DNA of 64,000 nt from Mesorhizobium atlanticum (GCF_003289965.1 NZ_QMBQ01000002.1:372001-436000), one strand, 5' to 3'; shown: positions 7,139-15,963, numbered from the stretch's first letter. A program made the numbers and translations. Notes: generated by a model not told the origin, from the sequence alone.

Positions 7139-7980
7139 CCCGCAACGCGATGATCGACGAATGGTATCCGGTCGGCCTTGTCAGCCAGCTCGATGCGCAT
7201 GGACGCAAGACCGCCCTCATGGGCGAGCCGATCGAGGTGAGGCTCGGCGAGGACGGGAGCGCTAAGGTCACCGGCGGCAACGGACGTGTTCTGCCGGCCT
7301 GTATCCGCTATGGCCATGTCTGGTCGTCGCTCGGCGATCCGCAAAAGCCGCTGTTTGCGATCCCCGAGGCCGACCAACCCGGCCGCCGGCTCGTCGATGT
7401 CGGGGTGGTGCGCGTGCGCTGCTCGCCACTGCGCGCGGTGGAGAACTTCCTGGACATCGCGCATTTTCCGTTCGTCCATACCGACATATTGGGAGCCGAG
7501 CCGCATACGGAGGTGCAGAACTACAAGGTCGAGATCCGCGAGGACGACGACGAGGTATGGGCGACCCAGGTGCAGTTCTACCAGCCGCAGGCCGCCAAGT
7601 CGGCGCAAGGCGGCATCACCACGCAATACATGTATCGCGTGCCCGCGCCGACCTGCTCGATCCTCTACAAGACCTGCCCGCCGCGCCCGGGTGAATGGGA
7701 CGTCATCACCCTTTTCGTGCAGCCGCTTGCCGAAGACCTGTGCGACGTCTGGCCATGGATGGCGCTGTTCGACGACGAAACGCCGATGACGGACCTGATC
7801 CATTTCCAGCAGACAATCTTCGTCCAGGACCGGTCGATCCTGGAAAACCAGATCCCGGGGCTGCTGCCGCTCGATCCCGGCATGGAGATTCCCACGCGGG
7901 CCGACCTGACCTCGGTTGCCTATCGGCGCTGGCTGAAACGCCACGGCTACACCTACGGCGCGCAACTGGTGGCGCAATGA
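7135..7980 (+). CDS. Rieske-less mononuclear-iron oxygenase catalytic subunit (NdmC-like)
   Basis: Predicted non-heme iron monooxygenase subunit of 281 aa, shorter than the usual ~350 aa. The iron site is intact: Asp107, His110 and His115 in ENFLDIAHFPFVH, and the distal acid Asp232 in FVQDRSILENQ. The N-terminus keeps the outer frame of a Rieske domain (WYPVGLVSQL, then RYGHVWSSLGDPQKP near 58-72) but has lost both cysteine-histidine pairs. It must receive electrons from another Rieske protein, most simply the product of the preceding overlapping gene. This matches the caffeine-pathway N7-demethylase subunit NdmC, known to lack its own cluster. The actual substrate is unknown; a methylated purine is the inference from neighbours. 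Confidence 0.85.
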   Translation: MTRNAMIDEWYPVGLVSQLDAHGRKTALMGEPIEVRLGEDGSAKVTGGNGRVLPACIRYGHVWSSLGDPQKPLFAIPEADQPGRRLVDVGVVRVRCSPLRAVENFLDIAHFPFVHTDILGAEPHTEVQNYKVEIREDDDEVWATQVQFYQPQAAKSAQGGITTQYMYRVPAPTCSILYKTCPPRPGEWDVITLFVQPLAEDLCDVWPWMALFDDETPMTDLIHFQQTIFVQDRSILENQIPGLLPLDPGMEIPTRADLTSVAYRRWLKRHGYTYGAQLVAQ

Positions 7981-8636
7981 AGCTCTACGACTACGTGCTG
8001 TCACCGAGCTGCTACAAGGTGCGCCTGATGGCGGCACTGACCGGTGTGACGCTCGATATCCGCCCCGTCGACTTCCATCCCGGCGCCGAGCATCGCGGCC
8101 CCGAACTCCTGGCGCTCAACCCGGCGGGCTCGATCCCGATTCTGGAGGATGGCGACCTCGTGCTTACCGAATCCTCGGCCATGCTGGTCTACCTGGCCGC
8201 GACGGCGGCGCCGCAATGGCTGGGCAACGATGCGGCCGGGCAGGCGGCGACCGTCCAGCAATGGCTTTCCTTCTCGCAGCGACTGACCGCCAGCCTGGGA
8301 GCGGCGCGCCTGCACGAGATGCTGCTGCGTCCGGGCGATATCGATGCGCTTCGCGCGCAGGGCACGGCGGCCCTGCGGGAACTGGAAGCCGGCCTCGTCG
8401 AACGGCGCATCCGCGGTCAGCGCTTCCTTGCGTCGGACCGACCGACGGTCGCCGATATCGCCTGCTTTCCCTATGTCGCGCTGGCTCCGGACGGCGGCGT
8501 TTCGCTCGATCCCTATCCGGCGATCCGGCTATGGTCGCGGGCGATCCGCGCCATCGACGGCTTCATCGAGATGCCCGGCATCCACCGGCTGCACGAGCTC
8601 AAACCCGAGCCCTCACCTGAAGGCGGCGAAGCCTGA
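7977..8636 (+). CDS. Glutathione S-transferase-like protein (NdmE-like position)
   Basis: A 219-aa cytoplasmic GST-fold protein: thioredoxin-like domain about 1-80 with SPSCYKVRL at 9-17 and the cis-Pro/SNAIL-type segment GSIPILEDGDLVLTESSAML, then an all-helical domain with DRPTVADIACFPYV. The start ATG overlaps the stop of the oxygenase gene (ATGA), implying coupled translation. In the NdmCDE caffeine demethylase the third partner, NdmE, is GST-like and thought to hold the complex together. The same structural role is plausible here. A true glutathione-conjugating role is the alternative. Start chosen from the overlap and the fold; a longer upstream frame exists but would overlap the oxygenase gene widely. 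Confidence 0.85.
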   Translation: MKLYDYVLSPSCYKVRLMAALTGVTLDIRPVDFHPGAEHRGPELLALNPAGSIPILEDGDLVLTESSAMLVYLAATAAPQWLGNDAAGQAATVQQWLSFSQRLTASLGAARLHEMLLRPGDIDALRAQGTAALRELEAGLVERRIRGQRFLASDRPTVADIACFPYVALAPDGGVSLDPYPAIRLWSRAIRAIDGFIEMPGIHRLHELKPEPSPEGGEA

Positions 8637-8637
8637 C

Positions 8638-10017
8638 ATGGCGGGTTATCTGTTGAAGAACTGCGCTGCGGTCATCGTCGACGATGGCGACGGTCCGCGC
8701 GTCCGTCGCAATGTCGATGTCTTGACCGACGGCCCGGCGATACGGGCCATCGGCGAAGGCCTCGACAAGGGGGAACTGCCTGGCGGCACCGTCGCGCAGG
8801 ACGCTGCCGGGTGGTTTGTCTATCCCGGCCTCGTCAACACCCATCATCACTTCTTTCAATGCTTCGTGCGCAACCGCGCCGACCTGGACTGGACGAAGCT
8901 GTCGGTCATCGAATGGCTCGACCGCATCTACCCCATCTTCTCGCGGCTGACCGAGGAATGCTTCTACCACGCGTCGGTCACGGCGATGGCGGAGTTGATA
9001 AAGCACGGCTGCACGACGGCTTTCGACCATCAATACTGTTTTCCGCGGCACGCCGGCAAACGGCTGATCGACCGGCAGTTCGAAGCGGCCGAACTGCTCG
9101 GCATGCGCTTCCACGCCGGACGGGGCGGCAACACGCTGCCGAAATCGGAAGGCTCGACCATCCCCGACGCCATGCTGGAAACGACGGACGAGTTCATCGC
9201 CGACTGCGCCCGGCTGATCGACGCCTACCATGATGCCGGTCGCTTCGGCATGCGCCAGGTTGTCGTCGCGCCCTGCCAGCCGGTCAACTGCTATCGCGAC
9301 ACCTTCGTGGAATCGGTGGCGTTGGCGCGCGACCGCAAGGTGCGCATGCACACCCATGTCGGCGAGGGCGAAAGCCCCGTCATGCAGGCCCGTCACGGCC
9401 TGCGCACGGTCGACTATTGCGCCGAGATCGGCTTCTGCGGGCCGGATGCCTTCTATGCCCATTGCTGGGAGTTGTCCCACGACGAGCTGCGCAAGATGGC
9501 GGCAAGCGGGACCGGCGTCTCGCATTGCCCTGAGCCGGTCTATCTGGTCGGCGCCGAGATCACCGACATACCGGCGATGTCGGCCCTCGGGCTCGGTGTC
9601 GGACTGGGCTGCGACGGCGCCGCCTCGAACGACAATTCCAACCTGATGCACTGCATCCATTCTGCCTACATGCTGCAATGCCTGGCGGCGTCGACGCGCG
9701 ACCATCCGGTGCCGCCGCCGGCCGATTTTCTCGGCTATGCGACGACGGGAGGTGCGGCGCTGCTCGGGCGCGGCGACATCGGCAGGCTGGCGCCCGGCAT
9801 GGCCGCCGACCTCTTCGCCATCGACACCCGGCGCATGGACTATGTCGGCACGCGGCATGATCCGCTGAGCCTGCTGGCCAAGGTGGGCATCGGCGCGCCG
9901 ACCGACATGACGATGATCAACGGCCGGGTCGTTTGGGCCAAGGGAGAATTCCCGGGGCTCGACGAGGCCAGGATGTTCGCGCAAGCCGATGCGGCGCTCG
10001 CGACCGTGGAATTCTAG
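8638..10017 (+). CDS. 8-oxoguanine/guanine-deaminase-like amidohydrolase
   Basis: Predicted zinc aminohydrolase of 459 aa in the cytosine/guanine deaminase branch. The metal and catalytic motifs are in order: NTHHHFFQ (His69 and His71), HTHVGEGE, HCWELSHDE and LGCDGAASND near 325, then the HIS-loop-like GAALLGRGDIGRLAPGMAADL. The GCDGAASND plus HSAYMLQ block is typical of 8-oxoguanine deaminase and related s-triazine hydrolases. Expected reaction: hydrolytic removal of an amino group from an oxidised or substituted purine, giving a urate or xanthine analogue. It starts 1 base after the GST stop. Linkage to the oxygenase and a purine-type importer supports a purine derivative as substrate, not proven. 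Confidence 0.85.
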   Translation: MAGYLLKNCAAVIVDDGDGPRVRRNVDVLTDGPAIRAIGEGLDKGELPGGTVAQDAAGWFVYPGLVNTHHHFFQCFVRNRADLDWTKLSVIEWLDRIYPIFSRLTEECFYHASVTAMAELIKHGCTTAFDHQYCFPRHAGKRLIDRQFEAAELLGMRFHAGRGGNTLPKSEGSTIPDAMLETTDEFIADCARLIDAYHDAGRFGMRQVVVAPCQPVNCYRDTFVESVALARDRKVRMHTHVGEGESPVMQARHGLRTVDYCAEIGFCGPDAFYAHCWELSHDELRKMAASGTGVSHCPEPVYLVGAEITDIPAMSALGLGVGLGCDGAASNDNSNLMHCIHSAYMLQCLAASTRDHPVPPPADFLGYATTGGAALLGRGDIGRLAPGMAADLFAIDTRRMDYVGTRHDPLSLLAKVGIGAPTDMTMINGRVVWAKGEFPGLDEARMFAQADAALATVEF

Positions 10018-10047
10018 CAACCAAAACCAAAAGCAAGGGGAACCGAC

Positions 10048-11145
10048 ATGCTGATAAATCTTACCCGCAGAACATTGATGAAGGGCGCCGCCGCTTCCGG
10101 CCTCGTTGCCGCGGTGGGCAGCCGCGCGCTTGCCGCCGACGAGCCGCTGGGCATCGCGCTGGTGGTCCCCTCGCCGGTCGGCGATGTCGGCTGGGGTCGC
10201 GCGCTCGCCGACGGGCTCGAGCCGGTGAAGGCAGCCTATGGCGACAAGGTGAAGGTCACCATCATCGAGAACATACAGGAGGGACCGGACGCCGACCGCA
10301 TCATGAACAAGGCGGTCGCCGATGGGAACAAGTTCCTCATCGCCGGGTCCTTCGGATACCAGAACGGCGCCCTGCAGGTCGCGCGGCGCAATCCCGACGT
10401 CACGGTGCTGCATGCTTCCGGCTTCCAGGTGGCGCCGAACTTCTCGCCCTTCGCGGCCCAATATTCGCAGGGCACCTATCTGATGGGGATGGCGGCGGCC
10501 GCGCTTTCGAAGACCGGCAAGCTCGGTTCCGTCTCCGCCTTCGCCATCCCCGAGCTGATCACCTCCATCAACGCCTTCACCTTGGGCGCGCAGGCGGTGA
10601 AGCCCGATGTCGAGGTTTCGGTCGTATGGGTGAACTCCTGGTTCGACCCGGCCAAGGAGCAGGAAGCCGCCAAGGCGCTGCTGGCGCAGAAATGCGACGT
10701 GATCTTCTCCAACGCGCAGGACACGCCGTCCGTCATTTCGGCCTGCGAGGAGGCCGGCGTCCCCGCCTTCAACCTCAACTCGTCGATGAAGAAATACGCG
10801 CCCAAGACCTATCTCGGCTGCGTGGCGACCGACTGGTCGCCCTTCTTCAAGGCCTCGGTCGACGCCCACCTCGCCGGCAGCTTCAAGGGCGCCAACGCTT
10901 TCCTGGGCGTCGGCGACAAGGTTGTCGAGGTCGTTGACTGGAACCCGGGCATCCCGGCCGACATGATGGCCAAGATCAAGGAGGTTGAAGCCAAGATCGC
11001 CAACGGCAGCTTCTCGCCCTTTACCGGTCCGATCGCCAAGGCCGACGGCAGCGAGGGCGTCCCCGCCGGCAAGACGATGACCCAGGCCGAGATCGTCGCC
11101 ATGGACTGGCACGTCAAGGGTGTCACAACGCCGCTGCCCAAGTAA
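10048..11145 (+). CDS. BMP-family substrate-binding protein of a purine/nucleoside ABC importer
   Basis: A 365-aa periplasmic binding protein of the BMP/PnrA family, whose members bind purine nucleosides or related bases. The N-terminus LTRRTLMKGAAASGLVAAVG ending ALA-AD is a Tat-type twin-arginine signal, so it is probably exported folded. The mature part has the BMP pattern: GDVGWGRALADGLE, IAGSFGYQNG, YSQGTYLMGMAA, SNAQDTPSVI. AGGGGAAC precedes the ATG. It is followed 2 bases later by the ATPase gene and then two permeases. The ligand is presumably the substrate of the upstream enzymes. Confidence 0.9.
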   Translation: MLINLTRRTLMKGAAASGLVAAVGSRALAADEPLGIALVVPSPVGDVGWGRALADGLEPVKAAYGDKVKVTIIENIQEGPDADRIMNKAVADGNKFLIAGSFGYQNGALQVARRNPDVTVLHASGFQVAPNFSPFAAQYSQGTYLMGMAAAALSKTGKLGSVSAFAIPELITSINAFTLGAQAVKPDVEVSVVWVNSWFDPAKEQEAAKALLAQKCDVIFSNAQDTPSVISACEEAGVPAFNLNSSMKKYAPKTYLGCVATDWSPFFKASVDAHLAGSFKGANAFLGVGDKVVEVVDWNPGIPADMMAKIKEVEAKIANGSFSPFTGPIAKADGSEGVPAGKTMTQAEIVAMDWHVKGVTTPLPK

Positions 11146-11147
11146 CC

Positions 11148-12671
11148 ATGACCGCCCCGCTTCTGTCGCTGCGCGGCATCTCCAAGAGCTACGGCCAGAT
11201 CCATGCCAATCGAGACATCGATCTGGACGTGGCTCCGCGCTCGATCCATGCGATCCTCGGAGAGAACGGGGCGGGCAAGTCGACGCTGATGAAGCTGATC
11301 TACGGTGTCGAGCAGCCCGACGCGGGATCGGCGACCTGGAAAGGAGAACCCCTGGCCCTCGCGTCCCCGGCGGATGCGAGGCGCAAGGGGATCGGCATGG
11401 TCTTCCAGCATTTCTCCTTGTTCGAGACGCTGACAGTCGTCGAGAACATCCGGCTTGTCGTGCCAGGGGCCAAATCGGATCTTGCGCAAGGCATCCGCAA
11501 GCTCGGCCGCGACTTCGGCCTGGAGGTTGATCCGCTCGCCCACGTGCATTCGCTTTCGGTCGGTGAGCGGCAGCGGGTGGAAATCATCCGCTGCCTGATG
11601 ACTCGACCGGAGCTCCTGATCCTTGACGAGCCGACTTCCGTCCTGCCGCCGCAATCCGTAGACAAGCTGTTCGAGACGTTGCGGCGGCTGCGCGACGGCG
11701 GCGTCTCCATCCTGTTCATCTCGCACAAGCTGGAGGAGATTCGCGCGGTCTGCGACCGTGCAACCATCCTTCGCGGAGGGCGCATCACCGGCCACGTGGA
11801 TCCGCGCGACCACGACGCGCATGACCTCGCCCGCATGATGATCGGCCGCGACATGCCTCAGCCCATGCCGGCGGTTGCCCATTCCGGCGGAGAGAAGCGC
11901 CTTGAAATCGTCGGCCTCGACCATCGGCCCGACGATCCCTTCGCCGTGACGCTTTCCGACATCAGCCTGACGGTCCGGGCAGGCGAGATCCTCGGTATCG
12001 CCGGCATATCGGGCAACGGCCAGAGCGAACTCGCGGCGCTGATCTCGGGCGAGACAGTGCTGCCGCGGGAAAAGTCCGAGCGTATCTTCATGATGGGCAA
12101 GGACGTCGGCGTGCTCGATGCGGCCGCCCGCCGCCGGCTGGGTTTCGCCTTCGTTCCCGAGGAACGGCTGGGCCGCGGCGCGGTGCCGGAAATGTCGCTC
12201 GTCCTCAACAGCCTTCTGACCGCCCATCCCTCCGGCCTCCTGAAACGCGGGCTGGTCGACACGCCCCGGGCGAAAGCTTTCACCGAAGAGTGCATCCGGC
12301 AGTATGACGTACGCACGCCGGGCTCCGAAACGGAGGCTGGGGCGCTTTCGGGCGGCAATCTGCAAAAGTTCATCGTCGGCCGCGAGATCATGCTGTCGCC
12401 GAAATTGCTGTTCGTGGCGCAGCCCACCTGGGGCGTGGACATCGGCGCCGCAGCCGCCATCCGCCGGCGCCTCGTCGCCCTTCGCAATAAAGGCATGGGC
12501 ATTCTCGTCATCTCGGAGGAACTGGAGGAACTGTTCGAGCTCTGCGATTCCATCCAGGTGATCCATCAGGGCCGGCTCAGTCCGCCGCTGGTGACGCGCG
12601 ACACCAGACCCGAGGAGATCGGCCGCTATATGATCGGTGCGCATACGACCGCCGAAAAGGTCCCCGCATGA
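11148..12671 (+). CDS. ABC importer ATPase with two nucleotide-binding domains
   Basis: A 507-aa double ATPase of the sugar/nucleoside importer class that pairs with BMP binding proteins. First domain: Walker A GENGAGKST at 38-46, Q-loop in VFQHFSLFE, signature LSVGERQRVEI near 136-146, Walker B LLILDEPTS near 156-164. The second domain is degenerate in the usual way: Walker A replaced by GISGNGQSE, signature LSGGNLQKF, Walker B region LLFVAQPTWGVD. It drives uptake through the two permeases encoded downstream; its stop overlaps the first permease start by 4 bases. Confidence 0.93.
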   Translation: MTAPLLSLRGISKSYGQIHANRDIDLDVAPRSIHAILGENGAGKSTLMKLIYGVEQPDAGSATWKGEPLALASPADARRKGIGMVFQHFSLFETLTVVENIRLVVPGAKSDLAQGIRKLGRDFGLEVDPLAHVHSLSVGERQRVEIIRCLMTRPELLILDEPTSVLPPQSVDKLFETLRRLRDGGVSILFISHKLEEIRAVCDRATILRGGRITGHVDPRDHDAHDLARMMIGRDMPQPMPAVAHSGGEKRLEIVGLDHRPDDPFAVTLSDISLTVRAGEILGIAGISGNGQSELAALISGETVLPREKSERIFMMGKDVGVLDAAARRRLGFAFVPEERLGRGAVPEMSLVLNSLLTAHPSGLLKRGLVDTPRAKAFTEECIRQYDVRTPGSETEAGALSGGNLQKFIVGREIMLSPKLLFVAQPTWGVDIGAAAAIRRRLVALRNKGMGILVISEELEELFELCDSIQVIHQGRLSPPLVTRDTRPEEIGRYMIGAHTTAEKVPA

Positions 12672-13768
12672 GCGCTCTGCCCCTGGGGTTCCTTCCCGTT
12701 CTGGTTCGCCGCGAACATGCCTCGCTTGCAATCAAGCTGCTCGCCCCGCCCGTGGCGCTGGGCCTTGCGACACTGCTCAATCTCGGGCTCTACCTCCTGA
12801 TGGGTCGCGATCCGGTAGCCGTTTTCCACGCGATGCTGCTCGAACCTTTCCTGTCCTGGGCTTCGTTCTCGGAAGTCCTGCTGAAGATGGGGCCGCTACT
12901 GCTCATCGCGCAGGGGCTTGCGATCGGCTTTCGCGCCAAGGTTTTCAACATCGGCGCCGAGGGCCAATTCATCCTCGGCGCAATCTTCGCGTCGGCCATT
13001 CCCATCTGGCTCCCGCAGGCGACGGGGCAGTGGATCTGGCCCTCCATGCTCGTCCTCGGTGCGCTGGGCGGCGCGCTTTGGGCTTCGCTCACAGCGTTCT
13101 GGCGCGTGCGGCTCAACGCGAACGAGATTCTCGTATCGCTGATGCTGGCGCTCGTTGCCGCGCAAGTGCTCAACTACCTGCTTCTCGGCCCCTGGAAGGA
13201 CCCCGCCGGGTTCAACTTCCCGCAGTCGGTCATGTTCCAGTACGACGCGATGGTGCCGATCCTGATCCCCGGCACCCGCGTCAACGTCTCGCTGCTTATC
13301 GCCTGCGCGCTGTCCCTCGCGGCCTGGTTGTTCATGCAGAGGAGTTTCGCGGGCTACAAGCTGCAGGTCGGCGGCCTCGCGCCGCGCGCGGCCGCATACG
13401 CCGGCTTCAACGAAGGCCGCGCAATCTGGATTTCCTTCCTCATCGGCGGCTTCGCGGCCGGCCTCGCCGGGGCGGCCGAGGTGGCCGGGCCGCTCGGCCA
13501 GTTGCAGCGCTCCATCTCGACCGGCTACGGCTATGCGGCCATCATCGTCGCTTATCTCGGCGGACTTCATCCGATAGGCATCATTTTTTCCGCGCTGCTC
13601 ATGGCGGCCCTCTATATCGGCGGCGACAACGCCATGGTGTCGGCAAATCTGCCGGTCGCCGCGGTCCGGGTCTTTCAGGGCAGCCTGTTGCTCGCCTATC
13701 TCGTCGCCATCGCCTTCGTCCGCTACCGGCTCGAATGGCGCCATGCCGCCCAGGGAAGCGCTCCATGA
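12668..13768 (+). CDS. ABC importer permease 1 (BMP/nucleoside type)
   Basis: A 366-aa inner-membrane permease of the branched-chain/ribose-type (BPD_transp_2) family. About nine to ten hydrophobic segments begin near residue 21. It contains the family block GLAIGFRAKVFNIGAEGQFILGAIF (about 78-102) and a second conserved stretch AYAGFNEGRAIWISFLIGGFAAGLAG. Starts inside the ATPase stop (ATGA) and ends in a 4-base overlap with permease 2. The two permeases should form the heterodimeric channel of the importer. Confidence 0.92.
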   Translation: MSALPLGFLPVLVRREHASLAIKLLAPPVALGLATLLNLGLYLLMGRDPVAVFHAMLLEPFLSWASFSEVLLKMGPLLLIAQGLAIGFRAKVFNIGAEGQFILGAIFASAIPIWLPQATGQWIWPSMLVLGALGGALWASLTAFWRVRLNANEILVSLMLALVAAQVLNYLLLGPWKDPAGFNFPQSVMFQYDAMVPILIPGTRVNVSLLIACALSLAAWLFMQRSFAGYKLQVGGLAPRAAAYAGFNEGRAIWISFLIGGFAAGLAGAAEVAGPLGQLQRSISTGYGYAAIIVAYLGGLHPIGIIFSALLMAALYIGGDNAMVSANLPVAAVRVFQGSLLLAYLVAIAFVRYRLEWRHAAQGSAP

Positions 13769-14676
13769 ATGCCCTCGAGTTCATCGTCGCCGGAATGCTG
13801 GCGGCGGCCACGCCGTTCCTTTTGGCGGCGCTCGGCGAGATGGTGGCCGAGCGGGCCGGCGTCCTCAATCTCGGCGTGGAGGGACTGATGGCCTTGGGGG
13901 CGATCATCGCCTTCATCATCGTCTATCACGGCGGCGGCCACCTCCTGGGTTTCCTCGCCGCGGGCCTCGCCAGCGCGGCTCTTTCCCTTGTCTTTGCCGT
14001 CATCGCGCTGGGGTTCCGCGCGAACCAGGTCGCGGTGGGACTCGCCATAGGCATACTCGGCCAGGGCCTATCGGCACTGTTCGGCAAGACCTATGAGAGC
14101 CTCACGGTCAAAGGCCTTCCGAAGCTTTCGTTGCCCTGGCTTTCAGATATCCCGGTCATCGGCGGCCTGTTCGCCCAGGACGTCGTCGTGTGGCTCTCGC
14201 TGGCGGCGACCGTCGCCATCTGGGCAGTATTCGCCTACACCAAGACCGGCCTTGTCGTTCGCGCCGTCGGCGAGAATCCCAAGGCGGCCCATGCGCTCGG
14301 CTATCCTGTGATCGCGGTGCGCTTCGCCGCTGTCGCCTTCGGCGGCGTGTTGGCGGGCTTCGCCGGCGCCTACGCGGCCGTGGTCTACACGCCGCTGTGG
14401 GCCGATGGCATGATTGCCGGGCGCGGCTGGATCGCGATCGCGCTCGTCGTCTTCGGCACCTGGCTCACCAGCCGTATCTTTCTCGGCGCCTGCCTCTTCG
14501 GCGCCGTCTCCCTGGCAAGCCTGGCGGCCCAGGCGACCGGACTGGACGTCTCTTCGCAACTTCTATCGAGCCTGCCCTATATCGTGACAATCATTGTGCT
14601 GGGCATCATTTCTTCGAACCGGCGTCTGCTCAAGCTCAACGGCGTGGCATCGCTTGGAGAGCCTTTCGAGCAATAG
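13765..14676 (+). CDS. ABC importer permease 2 (BMP/nucleoside type)
   Basis: A 303-aa inner-membrane permease partner, also BPD_transp_2. Recognisable blocks are GEMVAERAGVLNLGVEGLMALGA (about 26-48) and LVVRAVGENPKAAHALGYPV. This shorter, second permease is the normal arrangement in nucleoside importers. Start ATG 13765 overlaps the preceding stop by 4 bases; a longer upstream frame is a shadow over permease 1. Last gene of the operon. The 145 bases between it and the convergent fliJ-like gene show no clear terminator. Confidence 0.92.
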   Translation: MNALEFIVAGMLAAATPFLLAALGEMVAERAGVLNLGVEGLMALGAIIAFIIVYHGGGHLLGFLAAGLASAALSLVFAVIALGFRANQVAVGLAIGILGQGLSALFGKTYESLTVKGLPKLSLPWLSDIPVIGGLFAQDVVVWLSLAATVAIWAVFAYTKTGLVVRAVGENPKAAHALGYPVIAVRFAAVAFGGVLAGFAGAYAAVVYTPLWADGMIAGRGWIAIALVVFGTWLTSRIFLGACLFGAVSLASLAAQATGLDVSSQLLSSLPYIVTIIVLGIISSNRRLLKLNGVASLGEPFEQ

Positions 14677-14821
14677 TGTCGCTCGCCGCCCAAGCGCGTT
14701 GGCCAACGCCAGCGGCAATCCATGTCGGCTTCAGGTAATGAGGAATTCGAATTCAGCGTCCGACATGCGGCGCAATGCGGTCGCGATGTCGTCCGTGAAT
14801 CACCTTCGGGTTATTACTGGG

Positions 14822-15205
14822 CTACTCCTCGGCCCGTTTCTGCGTGATCAGGTCGAGCCGCTCGCGGTCGGAGCGTTCGCGTTCGTCGCGGCGGCGCACG
14901 TCCTTGTAGGCGCGCTCGACCATGTTGGTCCGCGCCGTGGCAGTGGCGACCAGCGACGCTTCCTGGCGGGCATTTTCGAGGTTCTGTTGCTGCCGGCCGA
15001 GCGCGTCGGTGATGCGCTTGTGGTAGAGCGCGGGAAAGAGGCCGGCGAGCGATTTGTCAGTGTCGAAATGCTCGATCAGCTCCTTGGCCTCCGCTTCCGC
15101 CTTGACGGCGGCGGCAAGGAAGCCGGCATGACGGGTTTCGTGCAGCGCCTTCAACTGCTCCTGCACCTTGACCAGTTTCTTCAGGCGGTCTTTTCGCGTC
15201 GTCAT
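14822..15205 (-). CDS. FliJ-like coiled-coil protein downstream of fliR
   Basis: A 127-aa, highly charged, helical protein (MTTRKDRLKKLVKVQEQLK, then long Glu/Arg/Ala-rich heptads to the end). Its length and coiled-coil content fit FliJ-type soluble export components or a flagellar chaperone, but there is no residue-level signature. It begins 5 bases after the fliR stop codon and is surely cotranscribed. The ATG at 15205 is the natural start; longer frames run into fliR. In the presumed ancestral order the flgJ-like gene would follow; here 9 kb of unrelated + strand DNA intervenes. Confidence 0.65.
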   Translation of the reverse strand: MTTRKDRLKKLVKVQEQLKALHETRHAGFLAAAVKAEAEAKELIEHFDTDKSLAGLFPALYHKRITDALGRQQQNLENARQEASLVATATARTNMVERAYKDVRRRDERERSDRERLDLITQKRAEE

Positions 15206-15210
15206 GGCGC

Positions 15211-15963
15211 CTATCTTGCCAGCGTGAGGTCGACGAAGCCGTCGACGAACAGCGACAGCAGCGTGCCGACGGCGAAGTAGAAGATGATCATGCCGCCGGC
15301 AATGACGAAGGGCAGCGAGATGAAATAGACCGGGATCTGCGGCGTCAGCTTGTTGACGAAGCCGATCGTCAGATTGACCAGGATGGCATAGGCGACGAAC
15401 GGGCTGCCGAGGCGGATGACCAGGAAGAAGGCGTCCGACACCGTGTCGGTGACGTCGACGAGCGCCGCCTGCGGATTGAAGAACACGTTGACCGGCGCGA
15501 CCTGGTAGGAGGCGACCAGCGCCTTGACGATCTCGTGGTCGAAGTCGAAGACGAAGAGCAGAAGCAGCGCCGAGAACGAGATGATGGCGGCAAGTGCCGC
15601 CTGCGGCTCCGGCTCCTCGATCGCAGGCCCCCCCGAGCCGCCATAGCCGATCAGCGTGGCGATGGCCGAGCCCATGAAGCGCAGCGCTTCCATGTAGAGC
15701 CTGGTCATGGCGCCGATCAGCCCGCCGACCAGCAGCTCGGAGACGATCATCGGCGCGAGCACTTGCGGGCGCGGATCGACGAACGGGTAGATGCGGTCCC
15801 ACAGGAAAGCGAGCAAGCCGCCGGTGGCGGCGACCGACACGAAGAGCCTGATCTGGATCGGCACGCGGGCGCTCGACAGGCCGGGCATCAGCATGAAGCA
15901 GGCGCCGATGCGGCAGAAGGCGAGGAAGGCGGCGATGACGACGCCTTGCGAGAGCGCGTTCAC
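15211..15963 (-). CDS. fliR: Flagellar export gate protein FliR
   Basis: A 250-aa inner-membrane component of the type III flagellar export gate, which works with FliP and FliQ. Six or so hydrophobic segments, beginning [20 protein letters not shown] and ending [18 protein letters not shown]. The length is typical. Start ATG 15963 overlaps the flhA stop by 4 bases, giving coupled translation with flhA. fliP and fliQ are elsewhere in the window (41836 and 25676). Confidence 0.93.
   Translation of the reverse strand: MNALSQGVVIAAFLAFCRIGACFMLMPGLSSARVPIQIRLFVSVAATGGLLAFLWDRIYPFVDPRPQVLAPMIVSELLVGGLIGAMTRLYMEALRFMGSAIATLIGYGGSGGPAIEEPEPQAALAAIISFSALLLLFVFDFDHEIVKALVASYQVAPVNVFFNPQAALVDVTDTVSDAFFLVIRLGSPFVAYAILVNLTIGFVNKLTPQIPVYFISLPFVIAGGMIIFYFAVGTLLSLFVDGFVDLTLAR

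Noticed and set aside
8599..11112. An 837-codon open frame on the minus strand across the deaminase and binding-protein genes
   Set aside because: It runs opposite to three well-supported, coupled genes. Its residue content (Arg/Gly/Ala/His/Asp rich, no recognisable domain) is what antisense reading of GC-rich codons yields.
14696..14709. Perfect 14-bp palindrome GCGTTGGCCAACGC beside the edge of the purine-type block, with a GAATTCGAATTC doublet nearby
   Set aside because: No partner at the other edge near 5834 and no direct repeat, so I cannot support an attachment site or a terminator (no T-run).
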